From the NCBI GenBank assembly GCA_000171835.1, contig ABHC01000009.1:62001-126000 (forward strand): 64,000 bases of DNA, given 5' to 3'. Both the position numbers and the translations under genes were made by a program. Positions 16,706-25,427 of the stretch are shown here, in pieces. The stretch comes from an alpha proteobacterium BAL199 (GTDB lineage Bacteria; Pseudomonadota; Alphaproteobacteria; Thalassobaculales; Thalassobaculaceae). Numbering within the stretch: the first letter of the stretch is position 1; the number at the start of each line of letters is the position of its first letter. A model generated the notes under the pieces. The model saw only the letters and a program-made list of their open reading frames with translations. It was not told the DNA's origin and made no database searches.

Positions 16706-17413
16706 ATGATGAACGATTGCCCGCCTGAAATTCCCGACAACGTGATCCCGCTGACCCGCGAGAACATCCGCTCCGGCAAGATCCGCGAGTGGGTCGCCAA
16801 GCACGACCAGCACTTCACACCGATGTCCGACGAAGACCTGGCCGCATCGCGCGCCGCCATGTTCCCACCGGACGGCAAGCCCGACGGTGCGGTCTGGGTG
16901 TTCGGCTACGGGTCGCTGATCTGGAACCCGGCGTTCGAGTTCGACCAGAAGCGTTCGGCCACCGTGTACGGCGTGCACCGGCGGTTCTGCCTGCAGACCT
17001 TCCTCGGCCGCGGCTCGCGCGAGCGGCCGGGCCTGATGCTGGCGCTGGACCGTGGCGGCTGCTGTCGCGGCGTGGTCTTCCGGATCGCCCCGGAGCACGT
17101 GGAAAGCGAACTCGACGTGATCTGGCGCCGCGAGATGGTCACCAGTTCCTACAAACCGACCTGGATGACGGCGATGACCCCCCAGGGGCCGGTCAAAGCG
17201 ATCGGCTTCGCCATCAACCGCAAGCACGAACGCTACACCGGCGTCTTGCCGGAGGAGACGGTGGCCGAAACCATCGCCCACGCATCCGGCTTCCTCGGTC
17301 CGTGCTGCGAGTACCTGTTCAACACCGTCGAGCATCTCGACGAGATCGGCATGCCCGACGCCGGCCTGACCCGCCTCGCCAAACGGGTCCGCGAGATCCG
17401 GGCGCAGGCGTAA
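16706..17413 (+). CDS. chaC: Gamma-glutamylcyclotransferase, ChaC-like
   Basis: Cytosolic enzyme that splits glutathione to 5-oxoproline and Cys-Gly. The glycine-rich substrate loop VFGYGSLIWNP is near residue 66, and a conserved glutamate lies in WRREMVTSSYKP, as in ChaC proteins. Other landmarks are GVHRRFCLQ and GSRERPGLMLALD. ATG 16706 or 16709 are equivalent starts. At 235 residues it has the usual bacterial ChaC length. It converges on the enolase-superfamily gene, 15 bases away; no cation exchanger gene is adjacent. Confidence 0.87.
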   Translation: MMNDCPPEIPDNVIPLTRENIRSGKIREWVAKHDQHFTPMSDEDLAASRAAMFPPDGKPDGAVWVFGYGSLIWNPAFEFDQKRSATVYGVHRRFCLQTFLGRGSRERPGLMLALDRGGCCRGVVFRIAPEHVESELDVIWRREMVTSSYKPTWMTAMTPQGPVKAIGFAINRKHERYTGVLPEETVAETIAHASGFLGPCCEYLFNTVEHLDEIGMPDAGLTRLAKRVREIRAQA

Positions 17414-17428
17414 GGCAGCCCGACCCTC

Positions 17429-18514
17429 TCACTCGTCGGCGTAGCGCTCCACCGCGTCCGGGTCGAACCGGAAGCCCATGCCCGGCCGGTCGGGGATCAG
17501 CAGGTCGCCGTCGACCATCTCCAACCGCTCCTGGAACAGCTCGGCGAACCACGGCATGTGCTCGGCGTAGTTCACGTTGGAGATCGCCCCGCACAGCTGC
17601 AGGCTGTGCTCGCTGAAGATGTGCGGGCTGACCGGCACGTCGTAGGCCGCCGCCATGTGGGCGACCCGGACCCATTCGGTGACGCCGCCAACCCGTTCCA
17701 AATCCGGCATCAGCACGTCGGCCGACTTGCGCTCCAGCATGTCGCGGAAGCCATAGCGGCCGTACTCGGTCTCGCCGCTGGCAATCGGGGTGTCGATCTC
17801 CGCCGCCACCCGGGCCGAGCCCTCCAGGTCGTAGGCCTGCACCGGTTCCTCGAACCACACCAGGTCGAAGGTCTCCAGCTTGCGGCCAAGCCGGATCGCG
17901 TGGTTGACCGACAGGCCCTGGTTGGCATCGGCCATCAGCTTGATGCGCGAGCCGATGGCCGAGCGCACCGCGGCCACCCGCTCGATGTCCTCGCCGATGT
18001 CCGGCTTGCCGATCCGCATCTTCACCGCCGTGAACCCCTGGGCGACGAAATCCCTGGCTTGGGCCTCCAGCTCCGGGATGGTCATCGATGCCCACAGCCC
18101 ACCCGAGGCGTAGGCCGTCACCCGGTCGCGGCGCCGGCCGAGCAGACGCGACACCGACGCCCCCAGCGACTGGCCCAGGATGTCCCAGCACGCCCAGTCG
18201 ATCGCCGCGATCCCGAACAGCGACACGCCCTTGTGGCCGAGGAAATTGATCTCGGTCCACATCTCGTCGAACCGGGCGGTGGTGTCGCGCGGGTCCTTGC
18301 CGATCGCCCGCTCGCCCAGCATCCGCACGATCGACTCCAGCACCGGCACCCGGTGCCGGCCGATCGCCCACAGGTAGCTCTCGCCGGTGATGCCCTCGTC
18401 GGTGTCGAGCCAGACCAGCAGGCCGGAGACCCCCTCGATGCGGTGGATCGAAGTGCCGATCGGCTTGTCGAACGGAATGTGGATGCGCCGGGTGCGCAGG
18501 CCGGTGATCTTCAT
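17429..18514 (-). CDS. Mandelate racemase/muconate lactonizing enzyme family protein (acid-sugar dehydratase type)
   Basis: A 361-residue enolase-superfamily enzyme that abstracts a proton next to a carboxylate. The catalytic base motif is VKMRIG, metal ligands are in MADANQG, WFEEPVQ and SGETEYG, and the catalytic histidine is in SPHIFSEHSLQ. The Lys plus His arrangement puts it in the mandelate racemase group rather than the dipeptide epimerases. The substrate is not readable. It is the last gene of a same-strand set with an SDR and an M20 peptidase. It is only distantly similar to tarD in this window. Confidence 0.85.
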   Translation of the reverse strand: MKITGLRTRRIHIPFDKPIGTSIHRIEGVSGLLVWLDTDEGITGESYLWAIGRHRVPVLESIVRMLGERAIGKDPRDTTARFDEMWTEINFLGHKGVSLFGIAAIDWACWDILGQSLGASVSRLLGRRRDRVTAYASGGLWASMTIPELEAQARDFVAQGFTAVKMRIGKPDIGEDIERVAAVRSAIGSRIKLMADANQGLSVNHAIRLGRKLETFDLVWFEEPVQAYDLEGSARVAAEIDTPIASGETEYGRYGFRDMLERKSADVLMPDLERVGGVTEWVRVAHMAAAYDVPVSPHIFSEHSLQLCGAISNVNYAEHMPWFAELFQERLEMVDGDLLIPDRPGMGFRFDPDAVERYADE

Positions 18515-18571
18515 GGCTTCCTCCGGGAAGGCGACGGCCGGCAGGCCGCGGGCTTCTTGATTGCAGGAAGC

Positions 18572-19288
18572 CTAGACCGGCTGCACCGAGGGCAGAACCA
18601 TGATCCTGGGCACGAGTACGTGCGCCGGCTGCTCGACCGCGAACACCACAGCCCGCGCCACATCCTCCGGCAACAGCGGCTGCGGAATGTTCTGCACGAC
18701 CTCCGGGCGAACCGCGTGGTCGCGATGCAGGTCGGTGCGCACCAGCCCCGGCTCCACCACCGACACCCGCACGCCGCTGCCGGCCAGTTCCATGCGCAGC
18801 GCCTCGCACAGCGCCTCGACGGCGTACTTGGTGGCCGCGTAGCCGCCGGCGTTCGGGCGTACCTTGGTGCCGAACACCGATCCGGTCATCAGCAGATGGC
18901 CACTGCCGGCAACCTTGAAGTGCTTGGCGGTGGTATAGGCGAACCGGAACGCCGCATCGACGTTGACCCGGATCATCTCCGACAGCGCGTCCAGGTCGAT
19001 GCTGTCGACCGGTGCGGTGTGGATCAGCCCGGCGTTGGCGTAGGCGATGTCCATCCGCCCGAACCGCTGCATCGCCAGGGCGATCAACTGGTTGGGAGTA
19101 TTCGGGTCGGTAACGTCGCCGGCCAGCACCGCGCAATCCGGCAGCCGGGCGGCGTGCTGCTCCAGCACCTCGCGGCGGCGGCCGTGCAGCACCAGCTTCA
19201 CCCCGCGCGCCGACAGCGCCTCGGCGGTGGCGAGGCCGATGCCGCTGGTCCCGCCGGTGATCACCGCAACCTTGCCCGCAAGTGTCAT
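18572..19288 (-). CDS. Short-chain dehydrogenase/reductase (SDR)
   Basis: A classical SDR of 238 residues. The cofactor motif is TGGTSGIG near 11-18, followed by NAG near 90, the catalytic Ser in TGSVFG, and Tyr/Lys in YAATK near 153-157. An Arg-Arg pair (HGRRREV) after the second beta strand favours NADP over NAD, by family knowledge. It starts nine bases after the M20 peptidase stop and is probably co-transcribed with it and with the enolase-superfamily gene. Confidence 0.9.
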   Translation of the reverse strand: MTLAGKVAVITGGTSGIGLATAEALSARGVKLVLHGRRREVLEQHAARLPDCAVLAGDVTDPNTPNQLIALAMQRFGRMDIAYANAGLIHTAPVDSIDLDALSEMIRVNVDAAFRFAYTTAKHFKVAGSGHLLMTGSVFGTKVRPNAGGYAATKYAVEALCEALRMELAGSGVRVSVVEPGLVRTDLHRDHAVRPEVVQNIPQPLLPEDVARAVVFAVEQPAHVLVPRIMVLPSVQPV

Positions 19289-19297
19289 CTCGCCCTC

Positions 19298-20710
19298 TCA
19301 GTTCTTGGTTTTGGCAACGCCGGCCATCCGCGCCAGGACGGCGGCGTTGGAGCGGATGCCGTTGTGGAAGCAGACCAGCTCGAACTTCTCGTTCGGCGAA
19401 TGCACCCGGTCGTCTTCCAGGCCGAAGCCGAGCAGGATCGAGTCGATGCCCAGGTACTTGCGGATCGAACCGACCGCCGGGATCGAGCCACCGGTGCCGA
19501 TCAGATAGGCCTCCTTGCCAAACACGTCGGCCAGGCCCTGCATCGCTGCCCCCAGATAGGGCGAGTCGGTCGGCACGCGAATCGCCGGCGACCCGCCGAG
19601 CCCGATGAAGGACGCGGTGTAGCCTTCGGGAAGACGGTCGGTGATGAACTTCTGCAGGTTCGCCGCCACCGCGTCCGGGTCCTGGTCGGGAACCAGACGG
19701 CAGGAGATCTTGGCCATCGCCTCGCGGGCAATCACCGTCTTTGCGCCGGCATCGACATAACCGCCGAGGATGCCGTTCACGTCGCAGGTGGGGCGCGCCC
19801 ATTGGCGCTCAAGCGCGTTGAAACCGGCCTCGCCGCCGCCGGCCGACGGCAGGCCGATGTCGGCCATCGCCGCCTTCTCGTCGTAGCCCAGGGATTCCCA
19901 CTGCGCCTTCTCGTTGGCGCCGACCGGGATGACATCGTCGTAGAAATGCGGAATCCGGACCCGGCCCTTCTCGTCATGCAACTCGCCGAGAATGCGGGCC
20001 AGCAGGTTCAGCGGATTGACCACCACGCCCCCATACATGCCGGAATGCAGGTCGCGGCTCGGGCCGTGAATCGTCACCTCCTGGTAGACCATGCCGCGCA
20101 GGCTGTAGGTGATCGCCGGCTGATCGACATCCCACATCCCGGTGTCGCAGACCACGCAGACATCGGCCTTCAGGTCGTCGGCATTGGCGGCCATGAACGG
20201 ATCGAGCGACGGGCTCCCGCACTCCTCCTCGCCCTCCAGCAGCACGGTGATCCGGCAGGGCAGGGTCCCATGCACGTCGCGCCAGGCCCGGAACGCCTCG
20301 ATCCAGGTCATCACCTGGCCTTTGTCGTCCACGGCTCCGCGCGCCACGATCCGCTTGCCGCGTTCGGCGTCAACCAGCACCGGCTCGAACGGCCCGCTGT
20401 TCCACAGCTCCAGCGGGTCGGCCGGCTGCACGTCGTAGTGGCCGTAATACAGGATGTGCGGGGCGTCGCCGCCCGGCCCCGGATGATGGGCGACGACCAT
20501 GGGGTGTCCGGTGGTCGGTCGCACCGAGGCGGTGAAGCCCAGGCCGATCAACTCATCCGACATCCAATGCGCGGCGCGGTTCACATGCTCGGTAAACGCC
20601 GGGTCGGTGGAGACGCTGGGGATGCGCAGGATGTCGAACAACCGTTCGACCGAGGCATCGAGATTGGCGTCGACGCGCTCCAGCACCTGGGCAACGGGCA
20701 GATCGGTCAT
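19298..20710 (-). CDS. M20 family metallopeptidase (dipeptidase)
   Basis: A di-zinc exopeptidase of 470 residues. Metal and catalytic landmarks of the M20 family are visible: YYGHYDVQPADPLELW (His and Asp), GRGAVDDKGQ-like ARGAVDDKGQVMTW, EGEEECGSPSLDPFM (Glu pair) and VCDTGMW (Asp). A dimerisation domain follows, and the late GTGGSIPAVGSI segment completes the site. This length and order match the CNDP-like dipeptidases. It is the first gene of the reverse-strand set. The substrate is unknown. Confidence 0.9.
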   Translation of the reverse strand: MTDLPVAQVLERVDANLDASVERLFDILRIPSVSTDPAFTEHVNRAAHWMSDELIGLGFTASVRPTTGHPMVVAHHPGPGGDAPHILYYGHYDVQPADPLELWNSGPFEPVLVDAERGKRIVARGAVDDKGQVMTWIEAFRAWRDVHGTLPCRITVLLEGEEECGSPSLDPFMAANADDLKADVCVVCDTGMWDVDQPAITYSLRGMVYQEVTIHGPSRDLHSGMYGGVVVNPLNLLARILGELHDEKGRVRIPHFYDDVIPVGANEKAQWESLGYDEKAAMADIGLPSAGGGEAGFNALERQWARPTCDVNGILGGYVDAGAKTVIAREAMAKISCRLVPDQDPDAVAANLQKFITDRLPEGYTASFIGLGGSPAIRVPTDSPYLGAAMQGLADVFGKEAYLIGTGGSIPAVGSIRKYLGIDSILLGFGLEDDRVHSPNEKFELVCFHNGIRSNAAVLARMAGVAKTKN

Positions 20711-20759
20711 GGAAAGCTCCGGGGTTGGATCCGGAGCGGAGAGTAGCCACGGCGGATGC

Positions 20760-20780
20760 GCCCGTCACCCCGTGACGGGC
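20760..20780. terminator. Perfect hairpin between gltB and the M20 peptidase gene
   Basis: GCCCGTCAC and GTGACGGGC form a perfect 9-base stem with a CCC loop, 92 bases beyond the gltB stop. There is no T-run on either strand, so termination would need Rho or another factor. A protein-binding role is equally possible. Confidence 0.35.
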
Positions 20781-20871
20781 AGCCGACCTTGGCCCGCCTT
20801 CAGCCGTCGTCCCGGATCGGGTCACCGCGATCGGCGCCTGGGGTGGACGGCTAAAAGTGGATGCTGAAATC

Positions 20872-23800
20872 CTACGCCCGCTGCTCGCGCGCGCCGGCGG
20901 TGAGCGGCTGGGCCAGCCGGGCGATCATCTCCTTGGGCACGATCTGCCAGAACTTGGCCAGTTCGCGCTGCCAGTCCATCAGCATCCGTTCGGCGTAGCG
21001 CGACTGGGTTTCGCGGACGTGCTCGCTCACCAGACGCTTCAGCACGTCCTCCCAGTACTCGGTCTCAACCCGCTGGTAGACCACGGTTTCCTCGTTCACC
21101 CGGTGGGCGAACGTGCCGTCGGCGTCGTACAGGAAGGCCATCCCGCCGGTCATGCCGGCGGCGAAGTTGTCACCGACCGAACCGAGGATCACCACGGTGC
21201 CGCCGGTCATGTACTCGCAGCCGTTCGACCCGCAGCCCTCGACCACCGCCTCCGCCCCGCAATTGCGGACCGCGAACCGCTCGCCGGCCTGACCGGCGGC
21301 GAACAGCTTGCCGGCCGTGGCGCCGTACAGGACGGTGTTGCCGATGATGGTGTTCTCCTGCGAGGCGAACGACGCCGCCATCTGCGGTCGGACCGCGATG
21401 GTGCCGCCGGACAGACCCTTGCCGACATAGTCGTTGGCATCGCCGAACACCTCGATCTTCAGCCCCTGGACAGCGAACGCCCCGAGGCTCTGCCCGGCCG
21501 AGCCGCGCAGCCGCACGGTGATGTGGCCCGGCTGCAGCCCGGTCATCCCGTACTTGCGCACCAGCTTGGAGCTGAGTTTGGTGCCGATCGCCCGCTGGGT
21601 GTTGGCAATGTTGTAGGTGAACTGCATCTTCTCGCCGAGCTCGAACACCGGCTTGGCGTCCTTGATGATCTGGGCGTCCAGGGTCTCCGGCACCTCGTTG
21701 CGGCCCTCGACCGTGTTGTAGGACGGGAAGCCGCCGGAATCGGCGCGCACCAGGATCGGGTTCAGGTCGAGGTCGTCGAGCGACGGGTCGCCACGGCTGA
21801 CCTGGGCCAGCAGATCGGTCCGCCCGATGATGTCCTTCAACGACCGAACGCCAAGCTCAGCCAGGATCTCGCGGACCTCCTCGGCGACGAACGAGAACAG
21901 ATTGACCACCCGCTCCGGCGTGCCCTCGAATTTGGCGCGCAGCGACTCGTCCTGGGTGCATACCCCGACCGGGCAGGTATTCGAGTGGCATTGCCGGACC
22001 ATGATGCAGCCCATCGCCACCAGCGAGGCGGTGCCCAGTCCGAACTCCTCAGCGCCCAGCATCGCCGCGATCACCACGTCGCGGCCGGTCTTGATGCCGC
22101 CGTCGGTGCGCAGGGTCACGCTGTGCCGCAGCCGGTTCAGGGTCAGCACCTGATGCACCTCCGACAGCCCCATCTCCCAGGGGATGCCGGCGTACTTGAT
22201 CGAGGTCTGCGGGCTGGCGCCGGTGCCGCCGCCGTGTCCGGAGATCAGGATAGTGTCAGCCTTGGCCTTGGCGACACCGGCGGCGATCGTGCCGATGCCG
22301 GTCGACGCCACCAGCTTCACGCAGATCCGGGCCTCGGGATTGATCTGCTTGAGGTCGTAGATGAGCTGGGCCAGATCCTCGATCGAGTAGATATCGTGAT
22401 GCGGCGGCGGCGAGATCAGGGTCACGCCGGGGGTGGCGTGGCGCAGCCGGGCGATCAGGCCGTTAACCTTGATGCCGGGCAACTGGCCCCCCTCGCCGGG
22501 CTTGGCACCCTGGGCGATCTTGATCTCGATCTCGCGGCAGTTGTTCAGATACTCGGCGGTGACGCCGAACCGGCCGGACGCCACCTGCTTGATCGCCGAA
22601 CTGGCGTTGTCGCCGTTCGGACGCGGCCGGAACCGGGCCGGGTCCTCGCCGCCCTCGCCGGAGTCGGATTTCGCGCCGATCCGGTTCATGGCGATCGACA
22701 GGGTTTCATGGGCTTCCGGCCCGAGGGCACCGAGCGAGATGCCGGGTGCGACCAGACGGCGGCGGATGTCGGTGATCGACTCCACATCGTCCAGCGACAC
22801 GGCACCAGCCTTGGCCTTGAAACGCAGCAGGTCGCGCAGATTGACCGGCGGCTGGGCGTACACCGCCTCCGCGTAGCGCTTGTAGAGGTGATAGCTGTCG
22901 CTCTCCACCGCGCGCTGCAGGGCATGGATCATCGAGCCCTCGAAGGCGTGCCGCTCGCCGTTACGGCGATAGCGGTACAGGCCGCCGACCGGCAGCGGCA
23001 CGGCGGCCTCGTCGAACGCCTTGGCGTGCATCCGCAGCACCTTCTGCTGGATGCCGGACAGGCCGAGGCCGGAGATCCGGGAGTTCATGCCCGGGAAGAA
23101 CCGTGCCACCAGGGCCCGGCTGAGCCCGACCGCCTCGAAGTTGTACCCGCCGCGGTACGACGACAGCACCGAGATGCCCATCTTGGACATGATCTTCAGC
23201 AGGCCGTCCTGAATGGCTTTCTTGTAGTTGCCCAGCGAATCTTCCAGCGACGCGTCGCCGAACAGGTTGCGCACCTGGCGATCGGCGATCGCCTCCTGGG
23301 CGAGATAGGGGTTGATGGTGGTGGCGCCGACGCCGATCAGCACCGCCAGGTAGTGCACGTCCAGGCATTCGCCGCAGCGCACGTTGACCGACGTGAAGGT
23401 CCGCAGCTGCTGGCGAACCAAGTGGCTGTGCACCCCACCGCTCGCCAGGATCATCGGCAGGCCGGCCCGTTCGGCGCAGGTCGCCATGTCCGACAAGATC
23501 ACGTGGGTGCAGCCGCCGCGAACGGCGTCCTCAGCCTGACGCTGCACCCGTTCGATCGCCTCTTCCATCGCGCTCGGCCCGCCATCGGCCGGGAACGTAC
23601 AGTCGATCTCGGCCGCCGTGTCCGCCATGTAGTCGCGCATGGCGTGGAACTCGGCGTTGGTCAGAACCGGGCTTTCCAGCAACAGGTGGTCGCACTGCTC
23701 GGAATCCTCGTCGAGGATGTTGCCGAGGTTGCCGAGCCGGGTGCGCAAGGTCATCACCCGGCGCTCCCGCAGGCTGTCGATCGGCGGGTTGGTGACCTGG

Positions 23801-25413
23801 CTGAAGTTCTGCCGGAAGAAGTGGTGCAGGCCGCGGTACTTGTCGGACAGCACCGCGATCGGCGTGTCGTCACCCATCGAGCCGACCGCTTCCTTGCCGG
23901 TCTCGGCCATCGGCTGCAGGATCAGTTCCATGTCCTCCAGCGTCCAGCCGGCCACCACCTGGCGGCGGCGCAGCTCCTCGCGGGAGAACGCGGGCTTTTC
24001 CTCATGCTCGGCCCGGATCAGGTCGTCGATCTTGGTGCTTTCCTTGATCCACTCGCCGTAAGGCTTGCGGCCGGCCAGCAGGTCTTTGAGCTCCTTGTCG
24101 TGATAGACCCCGCCGTCGATCAGATCGACGCCGATCATCTCGCCCGGATCCAGGCGCCCCTTTTCCACGACGTTGGCCTCGTCGACCCGGACCATGCCGG
24201 TCTCGGACCCAGCGATCAGCAAGCCGTCGCGGGTGACGGAGTACCGCATCGGCCGCAGGCCGTTGCGGTCCATGCCGCCCAGCACCCAGCGACCGCCATA
24301 GGCGGCAATCGCCGCCGGGCCGTCCCACGGCTCCATCACCGCGTTGGCATAGGCGTACAGATCGCGCCAGGACTGCGGCATCAGGCCGCCCTCCGCCCAG
24401 GCTTCCGGAATGCACATGGTCTTGACCATGGGCAGCTCACGGCCGGCCCGCACCATCAGTTCGAACACCGCATCGAGGGCGGCGGAGTCCGACGACCCCG
24501 ACTGCACCACCGGCTTCAGGTCCTCGATCTGGTCGCCGAAGGTCTCGTGTGCCATCCGGGTCTCGTGGCTGGCCATCCAGTTGACGTTGCCGCGCACCGT
24601 GTTGATCTCGCCGTTGTGGGCGAGCACCCGGAACGGCTGGGCCAGCCGCCAGGTCGGAAAGGTGTTGGTCGAGTAGCGCTGGTGATAGATCGCGAAGTTC
24701 GAGACGAACCGCTCGTCGGTCAAATCCGGATAGAACGACGCCACCTGCTCCGCCAGGAACATGCCCTTGTAAATGATCGACCGACAGGACAGCGAGCACA
24801 GGTAGAAGTCGGTAATGTGCTCGGCCAGAGCAGCGCGCTCGATGCGCCGGCGGATGATGTACAGGTCGCGCTCGAACTCGGCGGCCGATTTGTTGACCGG
24901 GCTGGAGAACATGATCTGCTCGATCTCCGGCCGGGTCGCGTTGGCCTTCTCGCCGATCAACTCGATGTCGACCGGCACCTGACGCCAGCCGTAGATGAAG
25001 CAGCCGAACTTCAGGATCTCAGACTCGACGATGATCCGGCAGCGCTCCTGCGCGCCGAGGTCGGTGCGCGGCAGGAACACCATGCCGACCGCCATCCGTC
25101 CGTCATTCAGGGTGTGGCCGGTGTGTTCGATGTGCTCGCGAAAGAAGTCGAGCGGGATCTGCAGGTGGATGCCTGCGCCGTCGCCGGTCTTGCCGTCGGC
25201 GTCGACCGCCCCGCGGTGCCAGACCGCCTGCAGCGCGGCGATTGCCGAGGTCACCACGTCGCGACGCGGTGTACCGTCGATCGCCGCCACGAAGCCGACG
25301 CCACAGGCATCGTGCTCCTGGCTCGGATGGTAGGCGTGCGCCGCCTCCAGCTTGGCGGCGTTGTCTCGCCACGCCTGGATGAACTGCTCACCGGACTCGT
25401 TGATCTGCGTCAT
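20872..25413 (-). CDS. gltB: Glutamate synthase (NADPH), large (alpha) subunit
   Basis: Converts 2-oxoglutarate and glutamine to two glutamates. The protein of 1513 residues has a 36-residue propeptide, then the N-terminal nucleophile Cys37 (DACGVGF), which hydrolyses glutamine. The central domain, the FMN-binding synthase domain (ISGHGGGTGASP) and the 3Fe-4S cysteines in CIMVRQCHSNTCPVG follow. The C-terminal GXGXG beta-helix (GTVVILGSVGDNFAAGMTGG) completes it. It starts 14 bases after the gltD stop, so the order is gltD-gltB. The long open frame on the opposite strand is a high-GC shadow. Confidence 0.97.
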   Translation of the reverse strand: MTQINESGEQFIQAWRDNAAKLEAAHAYHPSQEHDACGVGFVAAIDGTPRRDVVTSAIAALQAVWHRGAVDADGKTGDGAGIHLQIPLDFFREHIEHTGHTLNDGRMAVGMVFLPRTDLGAQERCRIIVESEILKFGCFIYGWRQVPVDIELIGEKANATRPEIEQIMFSSPVNKSAAEFERDLYIIRRRIERAALAEHITDFYLCSLSCRSIIYKGMFLAEQVASFYPDLTDERFVSNFAIYHQRYSTNTFPTWRLAQPFRVLAHNGEINTVRGNVNWMASHETRMAHETFGDQIEDLKPVVQSGSSDSAALDAVFELMVRAGRELPMVKTMCIPEAWAEGGLMPQSWRDLYAYANAVMEPWDGPAAIAAYGGRWVLGGMDRNGLRPMRYSVTRDGLLIAGSETGMVRVDEANVVEKGRLDPGEMIGVDLIDGGVYHDKELKDLLAGRKPYGEWIKESTKIDDLIRAEHEEKPAFSREELRRRQVVAGWTLEDMELILQPMAETGKEAVGSMGDDTPIAVLSDKYRGLHHFFRQNFSQVTNPPIDSLRERRVMTLRTRLGNLGNILDEDSEQCDHLLLESPVLTNAEFHAMRDYMADTAAEIDCTFPADGGPSAMEEAIERVQRQAEDAVRGGCTHVILSDMATCAERAGLPMILASGGVHSHLVRQQLRTFTSVNVRCGECLDVHYLAVLIGVGATTINPYLAQEAIADRQVRNLFGDASLEDSLGNYKKAIQDGLLKIMSKMGISVLSSYRGGYNFEAVGLSRALVARFFPGMNSRISGLGLSGIQQKVLRMHAKAFDEAAVPLPVGGLYRYRRNGERHAFEGSMIHALQRAVESDSYHLYKRYAEAVYAQPPVNLRDLLRFKAKAGAVSLDDVESITDIRRRLVAPGISLGALGPEAHETLSIAMNRIGAKSDSGEGGEDPARFRPRPNGDNASSAIKQVASGRFGVTAEYLNNCREIEIKIAQGAKPGEGGQLPGIKVNGLIARLRHATPGVTLISPPPHHDIYSIEDLAQLIYDLKQINPEARICVKLVASTGIGTIAAGVAKAKADTILISGHGGGTGASPQTSIKYAGIPWEMGLSEVHQVLTLNRLRHSVTLRTDGGIKTGRDVVIAAMLGAEEFGLGTASLVAMGCIMVRQCHSNTCPVGVCTQDESLRAKFEGTPERVVNLFSFVAEEVREILAELGVRSLKDIIGRTDLLAQVSRGDPSLDDLDLNPILVRADSGGFPSYNTVEGRNEVPETLDAQIIKDAKPVFELGEKMQFTYNIANTQRAIGTKLSSKLVRKYGMTGLQPGHITVRLRGSAGQSLGAFAVQGLKIEVFGDANDYVGKGLSGGTIAVRPQMAASFASQENTIIGNTVLYGATAGKLFAAGQAGERFAVRNCGAEAVVEGCGSNGCEYMTGGTVVILGSVGDNFAAGMTGGMAFLYDADGTFAHRVNEETVVYQRVETEYWEDVLKRLVSEHVRETQSRYAERMLMDWQRELAKFWQIVPKEMIARLAQPLTAGAREQRA

Positions 25414-25427
25414 GGCCCAGTTCCTCC

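Noticed and set aside
17319-20746. Long open frames on both strands across the M20-SDR-enolase region
   Set aside because: They run through three clearly recognisable genes in other frames and have low-complexity translations. They are shadows, not overlapping genes.
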